DNA from: Rhodocyclaceae bacterium
GTDB lineage: Bacteria; Pseudomonadota; Gammaproteobacteria; Burkholderiales; Rhodocyclaceae
DNA: 64,000 nt
Assembly (NCBI GenBank): GCA_028869135.1
Contig: JAGWTC010000013.1
Span: 1-64,000, forward strand
Direction of reading: 5' to 3'
Positions 55,915 to 64,000 of this stretch are shown piece after piece; position 1 is the first letter of the stretch; each line of letters opens with the position of its first letter. A program made the translations under genes and the position numbers. The notes beneath the pieces were generated by a model that was not told the origin of the DNA, did not search any database, and saw only the letters and a list, made by a program, of their open reading frames with translations.

Positions 55915-56385
55915 ATGAAGCTATTGATCCTCGCCGTCGGCACCCGCATGCCCGCCTGGGTGGAGGAGGCTTATGCCGACTTTGCCAAGCGCATGCCGCG
56001 TGAATGCCCGCTGGAGCTGCGCGAGATCAAGGCCGAGCCGCGCACGACCGGCAAGACCGTCGAAGCCATGATGGCGGCCGAAGCTGCCCGCATACGCGCC
56101 GCCTTGCCGCCGCGCTGCCGCAAGATCATCCTCGACGAGCGCGGCACCGAAGCGACCACGAAGCTGTGGGCCCAGAAGCTCGGCGACTGGATGGGCGGGG
56201 GCGAGGATATCGTCTTCATCGTCGGCGGGCCCGACGGACTCGATCCTGCGCTCAAGGCCGAGGCCGACGAGCGCTACCGCATCTCCGGCCTGACGCTGCC
56301 ACACGCCATGGTGCGCGTCATGCTGGCCGAGGCGCTGTATCGCGCCCACAGTCTGCACAAGGGGCATCCCTACCACCGGGAATAG
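55915..56385 (+). CDS. rlmH: 23S rRNA pseudouridine-1915 N3-methyltransferase RlmH
   Basis: SPOUT-class methyltransferase acting on pseudouridine 1915 of 23S rRNA; 156 residues. [19 protein letters not shown], the LDERG segment, the SAM-binding knot [10 protein letters not shown] and the C-terminal [18 protein letters not shown] are all standard. The gene follows rsfS after 72 bases. Confidence 0.97.
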   Translation: MKLLILAVGTRMPAWVEEAYADFAKRMPRECPLELREIKAEPRTTGKTVEAMMAAEAARIRAALPPRCRKIILDERGTEATTKLWAQKLGDWMGGGEDIVFIVGGPDGLDPALKAEADERYRISGLTLPHAMVRVMLAEALYRAHSLHKGHPYHRE

Positions 56386-56470
56386 GATCGCCTTTCTCCA
56401 CCAGCCTCGTCCGCGGCGGGCCCCTGCTGGTATGCTTACGCCATTATGTGATTTCAAGGATAGTGACTTC

Positions 56471-57079
56471 GTGGAGCCCCGGATTTATCTCGCTTCCCGC
56501 AGCCCGCGCCGCCGTGAGTTGCTGGCGCAGATCGGCGTTCCCTTCAGTCTGCTGCTGTTCCGTTCGGTGCCTCGCCTCGACGAGCAGGTGGATGAGACGC
56601 CGCTCCCCGGCGAGATTGCCGACGACTATGTATTGCGAGTGGCGCGCGCCAAGGCGGAATTTGGCAGCCGGCTGCTGCAATCGCGTCACCTGCGCCCCTC
56701 TCCCGTGCTGGCCGCGGACACCACAGTCGAGCTGGACGGCAGGATCTACGGTAAGCCGACCGATGCTGCTGATGCGATCGCCATGCTGAAGGCCTTTTCC
56801 GGGCGCACCCATCGCGTGCTGACGGCGATTGCGGTTGCCTGGCAGGGCCAGATACAGCATCGCCTCAATATCAACGAAGTCCGCTTCCGGGAGCTCTCGG
56901 ATACCGAAATCCGTCATTACGTCCAGAGCGGCGAGCCCATGGACAAGGCCGGTTCGTACGGCATCCAGGGACACGCGGCGATGTTCGTGGCCGAGATGCG
57001 TGGCGAACATTCCGGGATCGTGGGGCTGCCCTTGTGCGAAACGGCGCTGCTGTTGCGGGAGGTTGGGTATCCGATCTGA
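56471..57079 (+). CDS. Maf-type nucleotide pyrophosphatase (YhdE-like)
   Basis: House-cleaning pyrophosphatase, probably for dTTP/UTP; 202 residues from GTG 56471, with AAGGA about 12 bases upstream. The N-terminal motif YLASRSPRRRELLAQIG aligns with the family, whereas the 13 codons upstream do not. The catalytic LAADTTVELDGRIYGKP region and the C-terminal KAGSYGIQGHAAMFV and GLPLCET motifs are intact. rng follows, as in many proteobacteria. Confidence 0.92.
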   Translation: MEPRIYLASRSPRRRELLAQIGVPFSLLLFRSVPRLDEQVDETPLPGEIADDYVLRVARAKAEFGSRLLQSRHLRPSPVLAADTTVELDGRIYGKPTDAADAIAMLKAFSGRTHRVLTAIAVAWQGQIQHRLNINEVRFRELSDTEIRHYVQSGEPMDKAGSYGIQGHAAMFVAEMRGEHSGIVGLPLCETALLLREVGYPI

Positions 57080-57143
57080 GGAGATCGTTCACGACAAGGC
57101 GTGCGCGCATGTCTTGCGGTGAGGGAATTTTCGAGGTTAAGGC

Positions 57144-58595
57144 ATGGACGACTATCTGATCAATATCACCCCGATGGAAACGCGGGTGGCGCTGATGCAG
57201 CAGGGCGTGGTGCAGGAGCTGCATATCGAGCGCTCCAGCAGCCGCGGCATCGTCGGCAATATCTACATGGGCAAGGTCGTGCGGGTGCTGCCAGGCATGC
57301 AGTCGGCCTTCGTCGAGATCGGGCTGGAGCGCACGGCCTTCCTGCACGTCGCCGATATCTGGGAGGAGCGGCAGGCCAACTCTGATGCGACCCGTCCCAT
57401 CGAGCGCATCCTCTCCGAAGGGCAGTCCATCGTCGTGCAGACGCTCAAGGACCCGATCGGCACCAAGGGCGCGCGGCTGTCCACGCAGGTGTCGATCGCC
57501 GGCCGCCTGCTTGTCTATCTGCCGCGTGAAAAACACATCGGCATTTCGCAGCGCATCGAAGAGTCGGAGCGCGAGGCTTTGCGCGCGCGCATCCAGAATC
57601 TGCTGCCCGAGGGCGAAGAGGGCGGCTACATCGCCCGCACCATGGCCGAGAACGCTAGCGACGAGGAGCTCTCCGCCGACATCGCCTATCTGCGCCGCCT
57701 GTGGGCGGAAATCCAGAACCGTGCCAGCCAGGCCAAGCCGCCCAGTCTGCTGCACCGCGACCTCACCCTGGCCCAGCGCGTGCTGCGCGACCTGGTGAGC
57801 CCGGAAACCAGTCGCGTGGTCATCGACTCGCGCGAGAACTTCATCAAGCTGTCCTCGTTTGCCAAGGAATACATGCCGCAGGTACTCGACCGCCTGGAGC
57901 ACTACACCGGCGAGCGCCCCCTGTTCGACATGTACGGCGTCGAGGACGAGATCCAGAAGGCGCTGGCCCGGCGCGTCGACCTCAAGAGCGGCGGCTACCT
58001 GATCATCGACCAGACCGAGGCGATGACGACCATAGACGTGAATACCGGCGGCTACGTCGGTTCGCGCAATTTCGACGACACCATCTTCAAGACCAATCTC
58101 GAAGCGGCGCAAACCATCGCGCGGCAACTGCGCGTGCGCAATCTCGGCGGCATCATCATCATCGACTTCATCGACATGGATACCGACGAGCATCGCAACG
58201 CCGTGCTCGCCGAGCTCAACAAGACGCTGGCCAGGGACCACACGCGCATCACCGTGTCCGGCTTCACCCAGCTCGGCCTGGTCGAAATGACGCGCAAGCG
58301 CACGCGCGAATCGCTCGCCCATGTACTCTGCGAAACCTGCCCCACCTGCGGCGGCCGCGGCGAAGTCAAGACGCCGCATACCGTGTGTTTCGAAATTCTG
58401 CGCGAACTGCTGCGCGAGTCGCGCCAGTTTTCCGCGCGCGAGTTCCGCATCCTGGCGACGCAGGACGTCATCGATCTTTTCCTCGACGAAGAATCGCAGT
58501 CGCTGGCGCAGTTGTCGGCCTTCATCCAGCGGCCGGTATCGCTGCAGGCCGAAGTGGGCTATACACAGGAGCAGTTCGACATCGTCCTGATGTAA
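57144..58595 (+). CDS. rng: Ribonuclease G
   Basis: Endoribonuclease of the RNase E/G family, 483 residues, processing 16S rRNA and some mRNAs. It has an S1-like domain (GIVGNIYMGKVVRVLPGMQSAFV, about 38-130), catalytic aspartates in TTIDVNTGGYVGSRNFDDTI and IIIDFIDMDTDEHR, and the Zn-link CETCPTCGGRG. There is no RNase E-like C-terminal scaffold. The first residues MDDYLINITPMETRVAL match E. coli RNase G closely in pattern. Confidence 0.96.
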   Translation: MDDYLINITPMETRVALMQQGVVQELHIERSSSRGIVGNIYMGKVVRVLPGMQSAFVEIGLERTAFLHVADIWEERQANSDATRPIERILSEGQSIVVQTLKDPIGTKGARLSTQVSIAGRLLVYLPREKHIGISQRIEESEREALRARIQNLLPEGEEGGYIARTMAENASDEELSADIAYLRRLWAEIQNRASQAKPPSLLHRDLTLAQRVLRDLVSPETSRVVIDSRENFIKLSSFAKEYMPQVLDRLEHYTGERPLFDMYGVEDEIQKALARRVDLKSGGYLIIDQTEAMTTIDVNTGGYVGSRNFDDTIFKTNLEAAQTIARQLRVRNLGGIIIIDFIDMDTDEHRNAVLAELNKTLARDHTRITVSGFTQLGLVEMTRKRTRESLAHVLCETCPTCGGRGEVKTPHTVCFEILRELLRESRQFSAREFRILATQDVIDLFLDEESQSLAQLSAFIQRPVSLQAEVGYTQEQFDIVLM

Positions 58596-58706
58596 GCCGC
58601 GGCAACGGGATGCATGGCGGCGCCCCCGCCCTGCCGTGCTGGCTGCATCGATGCGCCTTGCCCCACGCCTGTTGGTGGCGGCTTCCCGATCAAAGGAGAA
58701 CCCCGG

Positions 58707-59567
58707 ATGAACCCTGAATTCGACAGCCTGCTGCCCGCGCTCAAGCTGGACCGGCGCGGCTTTATCGCCACCGCGCTGGGCGGCGGTTTCGCGCTGGCCG
58801 TGCAGCCCATCGCCGCGCAGACCATGATCGAGACGGATGGCGAAGGCCTGACAGCCGGCACCGTCGAGGTTCCGGTTGCCGACGGCATGATGAAGGTCTA
58901 TCGTGCCCAACCGGCCAGGGGGAAGACATTTCCGGTGATTCTGGTCATATCGGAAATCTTCGGTGTGCACGCGCACATCGCCGATCTGTGCCGCCGCCTC
59001 GCCAAGGCAGGCTATCTGGCGGTGGCGCCCGATCTCTTCGCGCGGCAGGGCGACCCGGCACAGCTCGCAAGCATTGCAGACATTCAGCAGAAGATCATCC
59101 GCAACGTGCCCGATGCGCAGGTTGAATCCGATCTCGATGCACTCGTGGCGTGGGCGGCAAGGAATCACGGCGACGCCCGTCGCATCGGCATTACCGGCTT
59201 CTGCTGGGGCGGCCGCATCGTCTGGCTGTATGCCAACCGAAATCCGGCGATCAAGGCCGGCGTGGCCTGGTACGGCCGTCTGCGCGGCGAGGTCAGTGCC
59301 AACACGCCGCGCCATCCGCTCGACCAGGCCGACAATATGCAGGCGCCGGTGCTGGGGCTGTACGGTGGACAGGACCAGGGCATTCCGCTGGCCGATGTCG
59401 ATGCCATGAACGCCAGGCTCAAGGCCGCCGGCAGTCGCTCGTTCATCCACGTCTACCCTGACGCCGGCCACGCCTTCAATGCCGACTACCGGCCCAGCTA
59501 TCGCGCCGCCGAGGCCAGGGACGGCTGGCAGCGCATGCTGGCCTGGTTCAGGCAGCACGGCGTCTAG
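58707..59567 (+). CDS. Tat-exported dienelactone hydrolase family protein
   Basis: A 286-residue alpha/beta hydrolase. LDRRGFIATALGGGFALAV at the N-terminus is a twin-arginine signal ending near IAAQ, so the enzyme is probably periplasmic. Catalytic residues are the Cys nucleophile in GFCWGGR, Asp in GGQDQGIP and His in DAGHAFNA, with the Glu of SEIFGVH nearby, as in dienelactone hydrolase. AAAGGAG is eight bases before ATG 58707. The substrate is not known; no chlorocatechol genes are close. Confidence 0.9.
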   Translation: MNPEFDSLLPALKLDRRGFIATALGGGFALAVQPIAAQTMIETDGEGLTAGTVEVPVADGMMKVYRAQPARGKTFPVILVISEIFGVHAHIADLCRRLAKAGYLAVAPDLFARQGDPAQLASIADIQQKIIRNVPDAQVESDLDALVAWAARNHGDARRIGITGFCWGGRIVWLYANRNPAIKAGVAWYGRLRGEVSANTPRHPLDQADNMQAPVLGLYGGQDQGIPLADVDAMNARLKAAGSRSFIHVYPDAGHAFNADYRPSYRAAEARDGWQRMLAWFRQHGV

Positions 59568-59617
59568 CGACCGGGGCTGCCGGTGCAGCGAGGCTAGAAT
59601 ACGGGTATTCGCACCGG

Positions 59618-60286
59618 ATGCCCGCAATGCTCAAACCCGACTGGAAAACCATAGACACCGTCCTGCTGGACATGGACGGTACCCTGCTCGATCTCAACTT
59701 CGACAATCACTTCTGGCAGCAGCACCTGCCGCGCCGCTACGCCGAACATCACGGGCGCGACCACGAGGAAGTGCGGCATGAGCTGAAGTCGCGTTTCAAG
59801 GCGCATGAAGGCACGCTGCCCTGGTATTCGGTGGATTTCTGGAGCGACCAGTTGGCGATCGACCTGATGCCGCTCAAGCAGGAACTGGTGCATCTGATCG
59901 ACATCCATCCGGGCGTGCTGGAGTTTCTGGCAGCGGCGCGCAAGGGCGGCAAGCACATCCTGCTGGTGACCAATGCGCACCACAAGAGCCTGGAACTGAA
60001 GATGGAGCGCACCGGTCTGGCCATGCACTTCGACGCCATGATCACCTCGCACGAGCTGGGTCTGCCCAAGGAGGACGTCGCCTTCTGGGACAGGCTGCGC
60101 GCCGCCCATGCCTTCGACCCGGCGCGCACGCTGCTGGTCGATGACACGCTGTCCGTGCTCGACTCCGCGCATCGCTACGGCATCGCCGAGCTGCGCACCA
60201 TCTGCCGCCCCGACACCTGTCAGCCGGGGCGCGGTGAAGTGCGTTATCCGGCGCTGAACAGCTTCCTCGATCTCCTGCCTTTGTAG
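59618..60286 (+). CDS. HAD-family nucleotidase (YrfG-like GMP/IMP nucleotidase)
   Basis: A 222-residue HAD hydrolase: motif I LLDMDGTLLDLNFDNHFW, motif II LVTNAHHKSL, and motif IV TLLVDDTLSVLDSA with its paired Asp residues. The FDNHFWQQHLPRRYAE cap region is typical of E. coli YrfG, which dephosphorylates GMP and IMP. ATG 59618 or 59627 may be the start. It lies seven bases before the acyl-CoA synthetase gene. Confidence 0.9.
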   Translation: MPAMLKPDWKTIDTVLLDMDGTLLDLNFDNHFWQQHLPRRYAEHHGRDHEEVRHELKSRFKAHEGTLPWYSVDFWSDQLAIDLMPLKQELVHLIDIHPGVLEFLAAARKGGKHILLVTNAHHKSLELKMERTGLAMHFDAMITSHELGLPKEDVAFWDRLRAAHAFDPARTLLVDDTLSVLDSAHRYGIAELRTICRPDTCQPGRGEVRYPALNSFLDLLPL

Positions 60287-60293
60287 CACTGCG

Positions 60294-61838
60294 ATGAACC
60301 ACAATCTCTACGCGGCCTTCGCCGCCGGCTTTTCGCGCCGGCTTGAGCAGCCCTGCCTGATCCTGACCGACGGGCGCGCCTGGACCTATGGCGACATTGA
60401 GCGCGCTTCGGCCAGGATGGCCAATCTGCTGGTCAGGCTGGGCCTGCGGCGCGGCGATCGCATCGCCATGCAGACCGACAAGTCGCCGGAAGCGCTGGTG
60501 CTGTATCTGGCCAGTCTGCGCGCCGGCATGGTCTTCCTGCCGCTGAACCCGGCCTATCAGGCGCAGGAGGTCGAATACTTCCTCAACGATGCGCAGCCGG
60601 GACTCTTTGTCTGCCGTCCGCAGTTCCGCGAAGCCGCGCTGCTGCTGGCGGCGCAAAGCGGCGTGGCGCATACGCTGGTGCTGGACGAAAACGGCCGCGG
60701 TTCGCTGATCGATCTGGCGGCTGCGCAAAGCGACATTTTCGAGACGGTGCAGAGCGGCCCAGAGGAGCTGGCCGCGATTCTGTACACCTCGGGCACGACC
60801 GGGCGCTCCAAGGGCGCGATGCTGTCGCACCGCAATCTGCTCAGCAATGCCGAAACGCTCTGTCGCGAATGGCGGTTCACGCCGGCCGATGTGCTGCTGC
60901 ACATGCTGCCTATCTTTCATATCCACGGCCTCTTCGTCGCCTGCCACTGCACCTTGCTGGCGGGCAGCGCCATGTTGTTCGAGCCGCGCTTCGACGTCCG
61001 GCGTGCGATCGAAGCGCTGCCTGATGCAACCATGTTCATGGGCGTGCCCACCTACTACACCCGCCTGCTGGCCGAGCCGGGTTTTACCCGCAAGTGCGCC
61101 AGGGGCATACGTCTTTTCGTCTCGGGTTCGGCGCCGCTCCTGGCCGAAACCTTTACCGCCTTTGCCCAGCGTACCGGGCAGCGCATCCTCGAACGTTACG
61201 GCATGACCGAGGGCGGCATGTACACCTCCAACCCCTATGCCGGCGATCGCCGTTGCGGCAGCGTCGGCCCGGCGTTGCCCGGTGTCGAGCTGCGCGTCGT
61301 CGACGATGCCGGCCGGCCGTGCGGTGCCGGCGTGCCGGGTCATATCCAGGTGCGCGGCGAAAATGTGTTTTCAGGCTACTGGCGCATGCCGGAGAAGACG
61401 GCCGAAGAATTCACCGACGACGGCTTCTTCCGGACCGGCGATATCGGCCATCTCGACAAGGACGGCTACCTCTTCATCAGCGGCCGCGCCCGCGACCTGA
61501 TTATCAGCGGCGGCCTGAATATCTACCCCAAGGAAATCGAGGACGTCATCGATGCCTTGCCGGGCGTGGCCGAATCCGCCGTGATCGGGCTGCCGCATGC
61601 GGACTTCGGCGAAGCGGTGACGGCGGTCGTGATCGGCGAGCGGGGCGCGCAGTTGAGCGCCGACGCCATTGCTGCGGCCGTGCGCGAACGGCTGGCCGCC
61701 TTCAAGGTGCCCAAGCGCGTCTTCATCGCCGCCGACCTGCCGCGCAATGCGATGGGCAAGGTGCAGAAGAACCTGTTGCGGGAGCAATACGCGCACCGCC
61801 AGGCAGGTGCTCCGGCGGGTTGCTCGAAACCCGAATAA
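60294..61838 (+). CDS. Malonyl-CoA synthetase (MatB-like)
   Basis: A 514-residue adenylate-forming CoA ligase. The P-loop YTSGTTGRSKGAMLSH, MLPIFHIHGLF, ERYGMTEGGMYTSNPY, the hinge TGDIGHLDKDGYLFISGR and the C-terminal catalytic Lys in PRNAMGKVQKN are present. The SNPY sequence after the TEGG motif favours malonate over fatty acids. No malonyl-CoA decarboxylase or malonate carrier is adjacent, so malonate use or supply of malonyl-CoA for synthesis remain alternatives. Confidence 0.85.
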   Translation: MNHNLYAAFAAGFSRRLEQPCLILTDGRAWTYGDIERASARMANLLVRLGLRRGDRIAMQTDKSPEALVLYLASLRAGMVFLPLNPAYQAQEVEYFLNDAQPGLFVCRPQFREAALLLAAQSGVAHTLVLDENGRGSLIDLAAAQSDIFETVQSGPEELAAILYTSGTTGRSKGAMLSHRNLLSNAETLCREWRFTPADVLLHMLPIFHIHGLFVACHCTLLAGSAMLFEPRFDVRRAIEALPDATMFMGVPTYYTRLLAEPGFTRKCARGIRLFVSGSAPLLAETFTAFAQRTGQRILERYGMTEGGMYTSNPYAGDRRCGSVGPALPGVELRVVDDAGRPCGAGVPGHIQVRGENVFSGYWRMPEKTAEEFTDDGFFRTGDIGHLDKDGYLFISGRARDLIISGGLNIYPKEIEDVIDALPGVAESAVIGLPHADFGEAVTAVVIGERGAQLSADAIAAAVRERLAAFKVPKRVFIAADLPRNAMGKVQKNLLREQYAHRQAGAPAGCSKPE

Positions 61839-61887
61839 CCATGCAGGCACGCCTGCCGCCGCGATTTTCCGTGTGCGGCTTCGACAG

Positions 61888-61917
61888 CCTCAGCCCGAAC
61901 GGCGGGGCGGGCTGAGG
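61888..61917. terminator. Inverted repeat between convergent genes
   Basis: CCTCAGCCCG (61888-61897) and CGGGCTGAGG (61908-61917) form a perfect 10-bp stem with a 10-base GC-rich loop directly beside the stop of the minus-strand gene. There is no T tract, so it is only terminator-like. Confidence 0.5.
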
Positions 61918-62703
61918 CTAGCGCGCACGCTCCGCCGCATCGAGAAAGGCTTCGAGGAGCGGGCCGCAGTCGAGAAACTCCGTGCCCGCCTGGTAATGAA
62001 ATTCGGGGTGCCATTGCACGCCGCACAGGAAGTTGCGGCCGGTGCCCTTGATGGCCTCGACCAGGCCGTCGGCGCTGGTCGCTTCCGCACGCAGGTCCTT
62101 GCCCAGGCGATTGACCGCCTGATGATGGATGGAACTGACCATGCCGCCCTCGATGCCGCCGAACCACTTCCTGAACTCGCCGTCCTCGGCAAAGGTGACG
62201 GCGTGCGAGTATTTGTCGTAGTCGCCGGTTTCATGCTTCAGATCGCCCTCGCGCTGGGTCGGCAGATCCTGATACAGCGAGCCGCCCAGCGCGACGTTCA
62301 TCAGTTGCATGCCGCGGCAGATGCCGAGCACGGGTTTTCTCGCTTCGATGAACTCGTGCAGCAATTCGAGCTCGTAGGCGTCGCGCACCGGATCGCCCAT
62401 CCAGGCCGGTTGCAGCGCCTGCTCGCCGTAGGCCTGCGGGCAGACGTCGGAGCCGCCCTGAAGGATGAGGCCGTCAAGATAGTCGGCATAGTCGCGCAGA
62501 CGGATATTGCTGCGCATCAGCTCGCCGTCGCGCACGGCCGACGGCACCATCATCAGCATGACGTCGCGCGACATGACCCATTGCGCGACCGATTGCTCCA
62601 GCACCTGCAGGGTCTTGGTCCGGATGCCCTTGGCATCGGGCTCCGGGTGAAAGATGCGCGCCGACAGCGCGATCTTGAGCGGTTTGCGGCGACGTCCGAC
62701 CAT
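61918..62703 (-). CDS. Peptidase C26 / PuuD-like gamma-glutamyl hydrolase
   Basis: A class I glutamine-amidotransferase-fold hydrolase of 261 residues. The catalytic Cys is in LGICRGMQLMNVALGG, and His and Glu are in VQWHPEFH; LILQGGSDVCP is the oxyanion-side strand typical of PuuD. ATG 62703 has GGGAG seven bases upstream; ATG 62709 is an alternative. It probably cleaves gamma-glutamyl amides. The YbdK-like ligase gene, which would make such compounds, ends 20 bases upstream on the same strand. Confidence 0.88.
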   Translation of the reverse strand: MVGRRRKPLKIALSARIFHPEPDAKGIRTKTLQVLEQSVAQWVMSRDVMLMMVPSAVRDGELMRSNIRLRDYADYLDGLILQGGSDVCPQAYGEQALQPAWMGDPVRDAYELELLHEFIEARKPVLGICRGMQLMNVALGGSLYQDLPTQREGDLKHETGDYDKYSHAVTFAEDGEFRKWFGGIEGGMVSSIHHQAVNRLGKDLRAEATSADGLVEAIKGTGRNFLCGVQWHPEFHYQAGTEFLDCGPLLEAFLDAAERAR

Positions 62704-62723
62704 GAACATTCTCCCGGTTCCTT

Positions 62724-63845
62724 TTAGGGTTTGCCGCGAAACGCGTCGATGGCGGCATCGACGACGCCCTTGACGTTGCGGCACTGGCTGAACTGCTGGC
62801 GCAGGTAGCTGGCGTGGTTTCCTTCCGCCAGTATGCGCCGGATTTCATCGAGTGCGGGACGGCTGCCCAGTCGCCCGGCGTGGATCTGCACCTTGTCCAG
62901 CGTCTGCAGAATGTCCTCGCGCAGCGGCAGGTTCTTGTTCGTGCGCGGATCGACGATGATGCCGTCGAGACCGAAACGACAGGCCTGGAAACGGTTGAAG
63001 TTGTAGACGAGGTAATCGTCCTCGGACGGCGCCGGATCGGAGCAGGTCAGCAGATAGCTGCACAGCGCCTGCAGATAGCAGGCCAGCGCGGCGGCGCGTT
63101 CCACCGTCAGCGGCGTGTCGCAGACGCGCAGTTCGATGGTGCCGAATTCGGGCTTGGGGCGGATGTCCCAGTAGAAGTCCTTCATGCTGCTGACGACGCC
63201 GGTCGCTTCCATTTTCCTGAAGTAACCGTTCTCGAACATCTCCCAGTCGAGCACGAAGGGTGCGCGGCCGCTGAGCGGAAAGGCAAACACCGAGTTCAGA
63301 CGCGCCGAGTCGAACAGCGTGTCCTCGCCCTGGAAGTAGGGGGAAGAGGCCGACAGGGCGATGAAGTGCGGCAGGTAGCGATTGAGCGAGTGCAGCAGGA
63401 ACAGGGCGCTGTTGGCCGATTCGCAGCCGATGTGGACGTGCTGGCCGAAGACGGTGAACTGCTTGGCCAGATAGCCGTAGAGCTCGGACAACTGCTGATA
63501 GCGCGGCTTCTTCACGATGGCCTGTTCCGACCAGTGCTGGAAGGCGTGCGTTCCGCCACCGGCCAGACGCACGTTGAGCTTGTCGCCCGCCGCCACCAGT
63601 GCGTCACGGATTTCGCGCAATTGCGCCAGCAGGCCGTCGTAATTTTCCTGCACGTCGGTCGATATCTCGATCATGCTCTCCGTCATTTCCGGCTTGACGT
63701 CGCCCGGGAAGGGCTTGCGTTCGAGCAGATGCAGCAAATCGCTGGCCGCGCCGGTGAGGTCGAGGCTGTGCGGATCGACAAGCTGAAGTTCGAGCTCGAC
63801 GCCCATGCTCAGCGGTTTGGAGCTGCTGAAGTGTTGTAGCGGCAT
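62724..63845 (-). CDS. YbdK-type carboxylate-amine ligase
   Basis: A 373-residue GCS2-family ligase like E. coli YbdK (372), which has weak glutamate-cysteine ligase activity in vitro. Landmarks are [48 protein letters not shown] and [25 protein letters not shown] precedes ATG 63845. Because a true gshA and gshB are also in the window, glutathione synthesis is unlikely to be its job; the natural substrate is unknown. Confidence 0.9.
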   Translation of the reverse strand: MPLQHFSSSKPLSMGVELELQLVDPHSLDLTGAASDLLHLLERKPFPGDVKPEMTESMIEISTDVQENYDGLLAQLREIRDALVAAGDKLNVRLAGGGTHAFQHWSEQAIVKKPRYQQLSELYGYLAKQFTVFGQHVHIGCESANSALFLLHSLNRYLPHFIALSASSPYFQGEDTLFDSARLNSVFAFPLSGRAPFVLDWEMFENGYFRKMEATGVVSSMKDFYWDIRPKPEFGTIELRVCDTPLTVERAAALACYLQALCSYLLTCSDPAPSEDDYLVYNFNRFQACRFGLDGIIVDPRTNKNLPLREDILQTLDKVQIHAGRLGSRPALDEIRRILAEGNHASYLRQQFSQCRNVKGVVDAAIDAFRGKP

Positions 63846-63856
63846 AGGGCTTCCCT

Positions 63857-64000
63857 TTAGTGCGCCTTGGGCGCTTCGCCGGCCACCATCAGGGTGCGCC
63901 GCAGAATGACGGGGCTCGCCAGGTCGACGAGCAGAAGCAGGCCGCACATGGTGGCCAGCGTTTCCGGAAACAGCAGGCCGCGCTGGGCCGACAGTTCGAG
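63857..64000 (-). CDS. C-terminal fragment of a membrane protein, possibly a cation:proton antiporter
   Basis: The last 47 codons of a gene continuing beyond the right edge and ending 11 bases before ybdK. The visible sequence has one hydrophobic helix ([20 protein letters not shown]) followed by [14 protein letters not shown]. The [14 protein letters not shown]...PVILRRTL pattern resembles the last helix of Kef/CPA2 antiporters, but the fragment is too short to be certain. Confidence 0.45.
   Translation of the reverse strand, partial: LELSAQRGLLFPETLATMCGLLLLVDLASPVILRRTLMVAGEAPKAH

Noticed and set aside
56871-59627. Minus-strand open frame of about 918 codons opposite maf, rng and the dienelactone hydrolase gene
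   Set aside because: It spans three well-supported genes and their gaps, has no recognisable domain, and reflects third-position GC bias.

Overview
The window reads as chromosomal DNA of a GC-rich betaproteobacterium, probably from the Rhodocyclales/Sterolibacteriaceae neighbourhood. This rests on protein similarity recognised by eye and on gene orders usual in betaproteobacteria: ilvD divergent from lgt; gshA-gshB-EIIA(Man)-ptsH-ptsI; nadD-rsfS-rlmH-maf-rng. No rRNA, tRNA, CRISPR array, insertion sequence or prophage gene was seen. No gap between genes exceeds about 300 bases.

Layout. 1-4.1 kb: a branched-chain amino acid (or related substrate) ABC importer, livK-H-M-G-F on the minus strand, cut at the left edge. 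4.2-5.7 kb: iron storage (bfd, bfr) with Fur-like sites, and a small cytochrome c. 5.9-12 kb: ilvD, lgt, a VOC protein, a radical SAM protein and recQ. 12-17.6 kb: a CzcCBA-type heavy-metal efflux operon. 17.6-25.1 kb: a GAF-PAS-GGDEF-EAL protein, a SprA-like zincin, rubredoxin reductase and rubredoxin behind oxyR, a small zinc-ribbon protein and an MFS exporter.

25.1-30.4 kb: a self-contained regulated transport module. It has three GACA-N3-TGTC palindromes, a consensus sigma-54 promoter, an OFA-family MFS carrier with its 42-residue small subunit, then an NtrC-type response regulator and a Cache-domain histidine kinase. 30.4-33.5 kb: a SiaABCD-like partner-switching/c-di-GMP module in the order D-A-B-C, whose phosphatase carries a soluble CBS input instead of a membrane sensor. 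These two adjacent modules are the most interesting part of the window.

33.6-41.3 kb: nnrU, yaeQ, a DUF1232 protein, two ABC-F ATPases (YbiT and YheS types), outer-membrane phospholipase A and small conserved proteins. 41.3-46.3 kb: glutathione synthesis joined to an incomplete, presumably regulatory, PTS, with a hairpin repeat between ptsH and ptsI. 46.4-54.8 kb: a solitary adenine methyltransferase, a shikimate-kinase-like protein, a MidA-type methyltransferase, tcdA, a flavoprotein, ttcA and membrane proteins. 54.8-58.6 kb: nadD, rsfS, rlmH, maf, rng. 58.7-64 kb: a Tat-exported dienelactone hydrolase, a HAD nucleotidase, a malonyl-CoA synthetase, and a peptidase C26/YbdK pair beside a truncated membrane protein.
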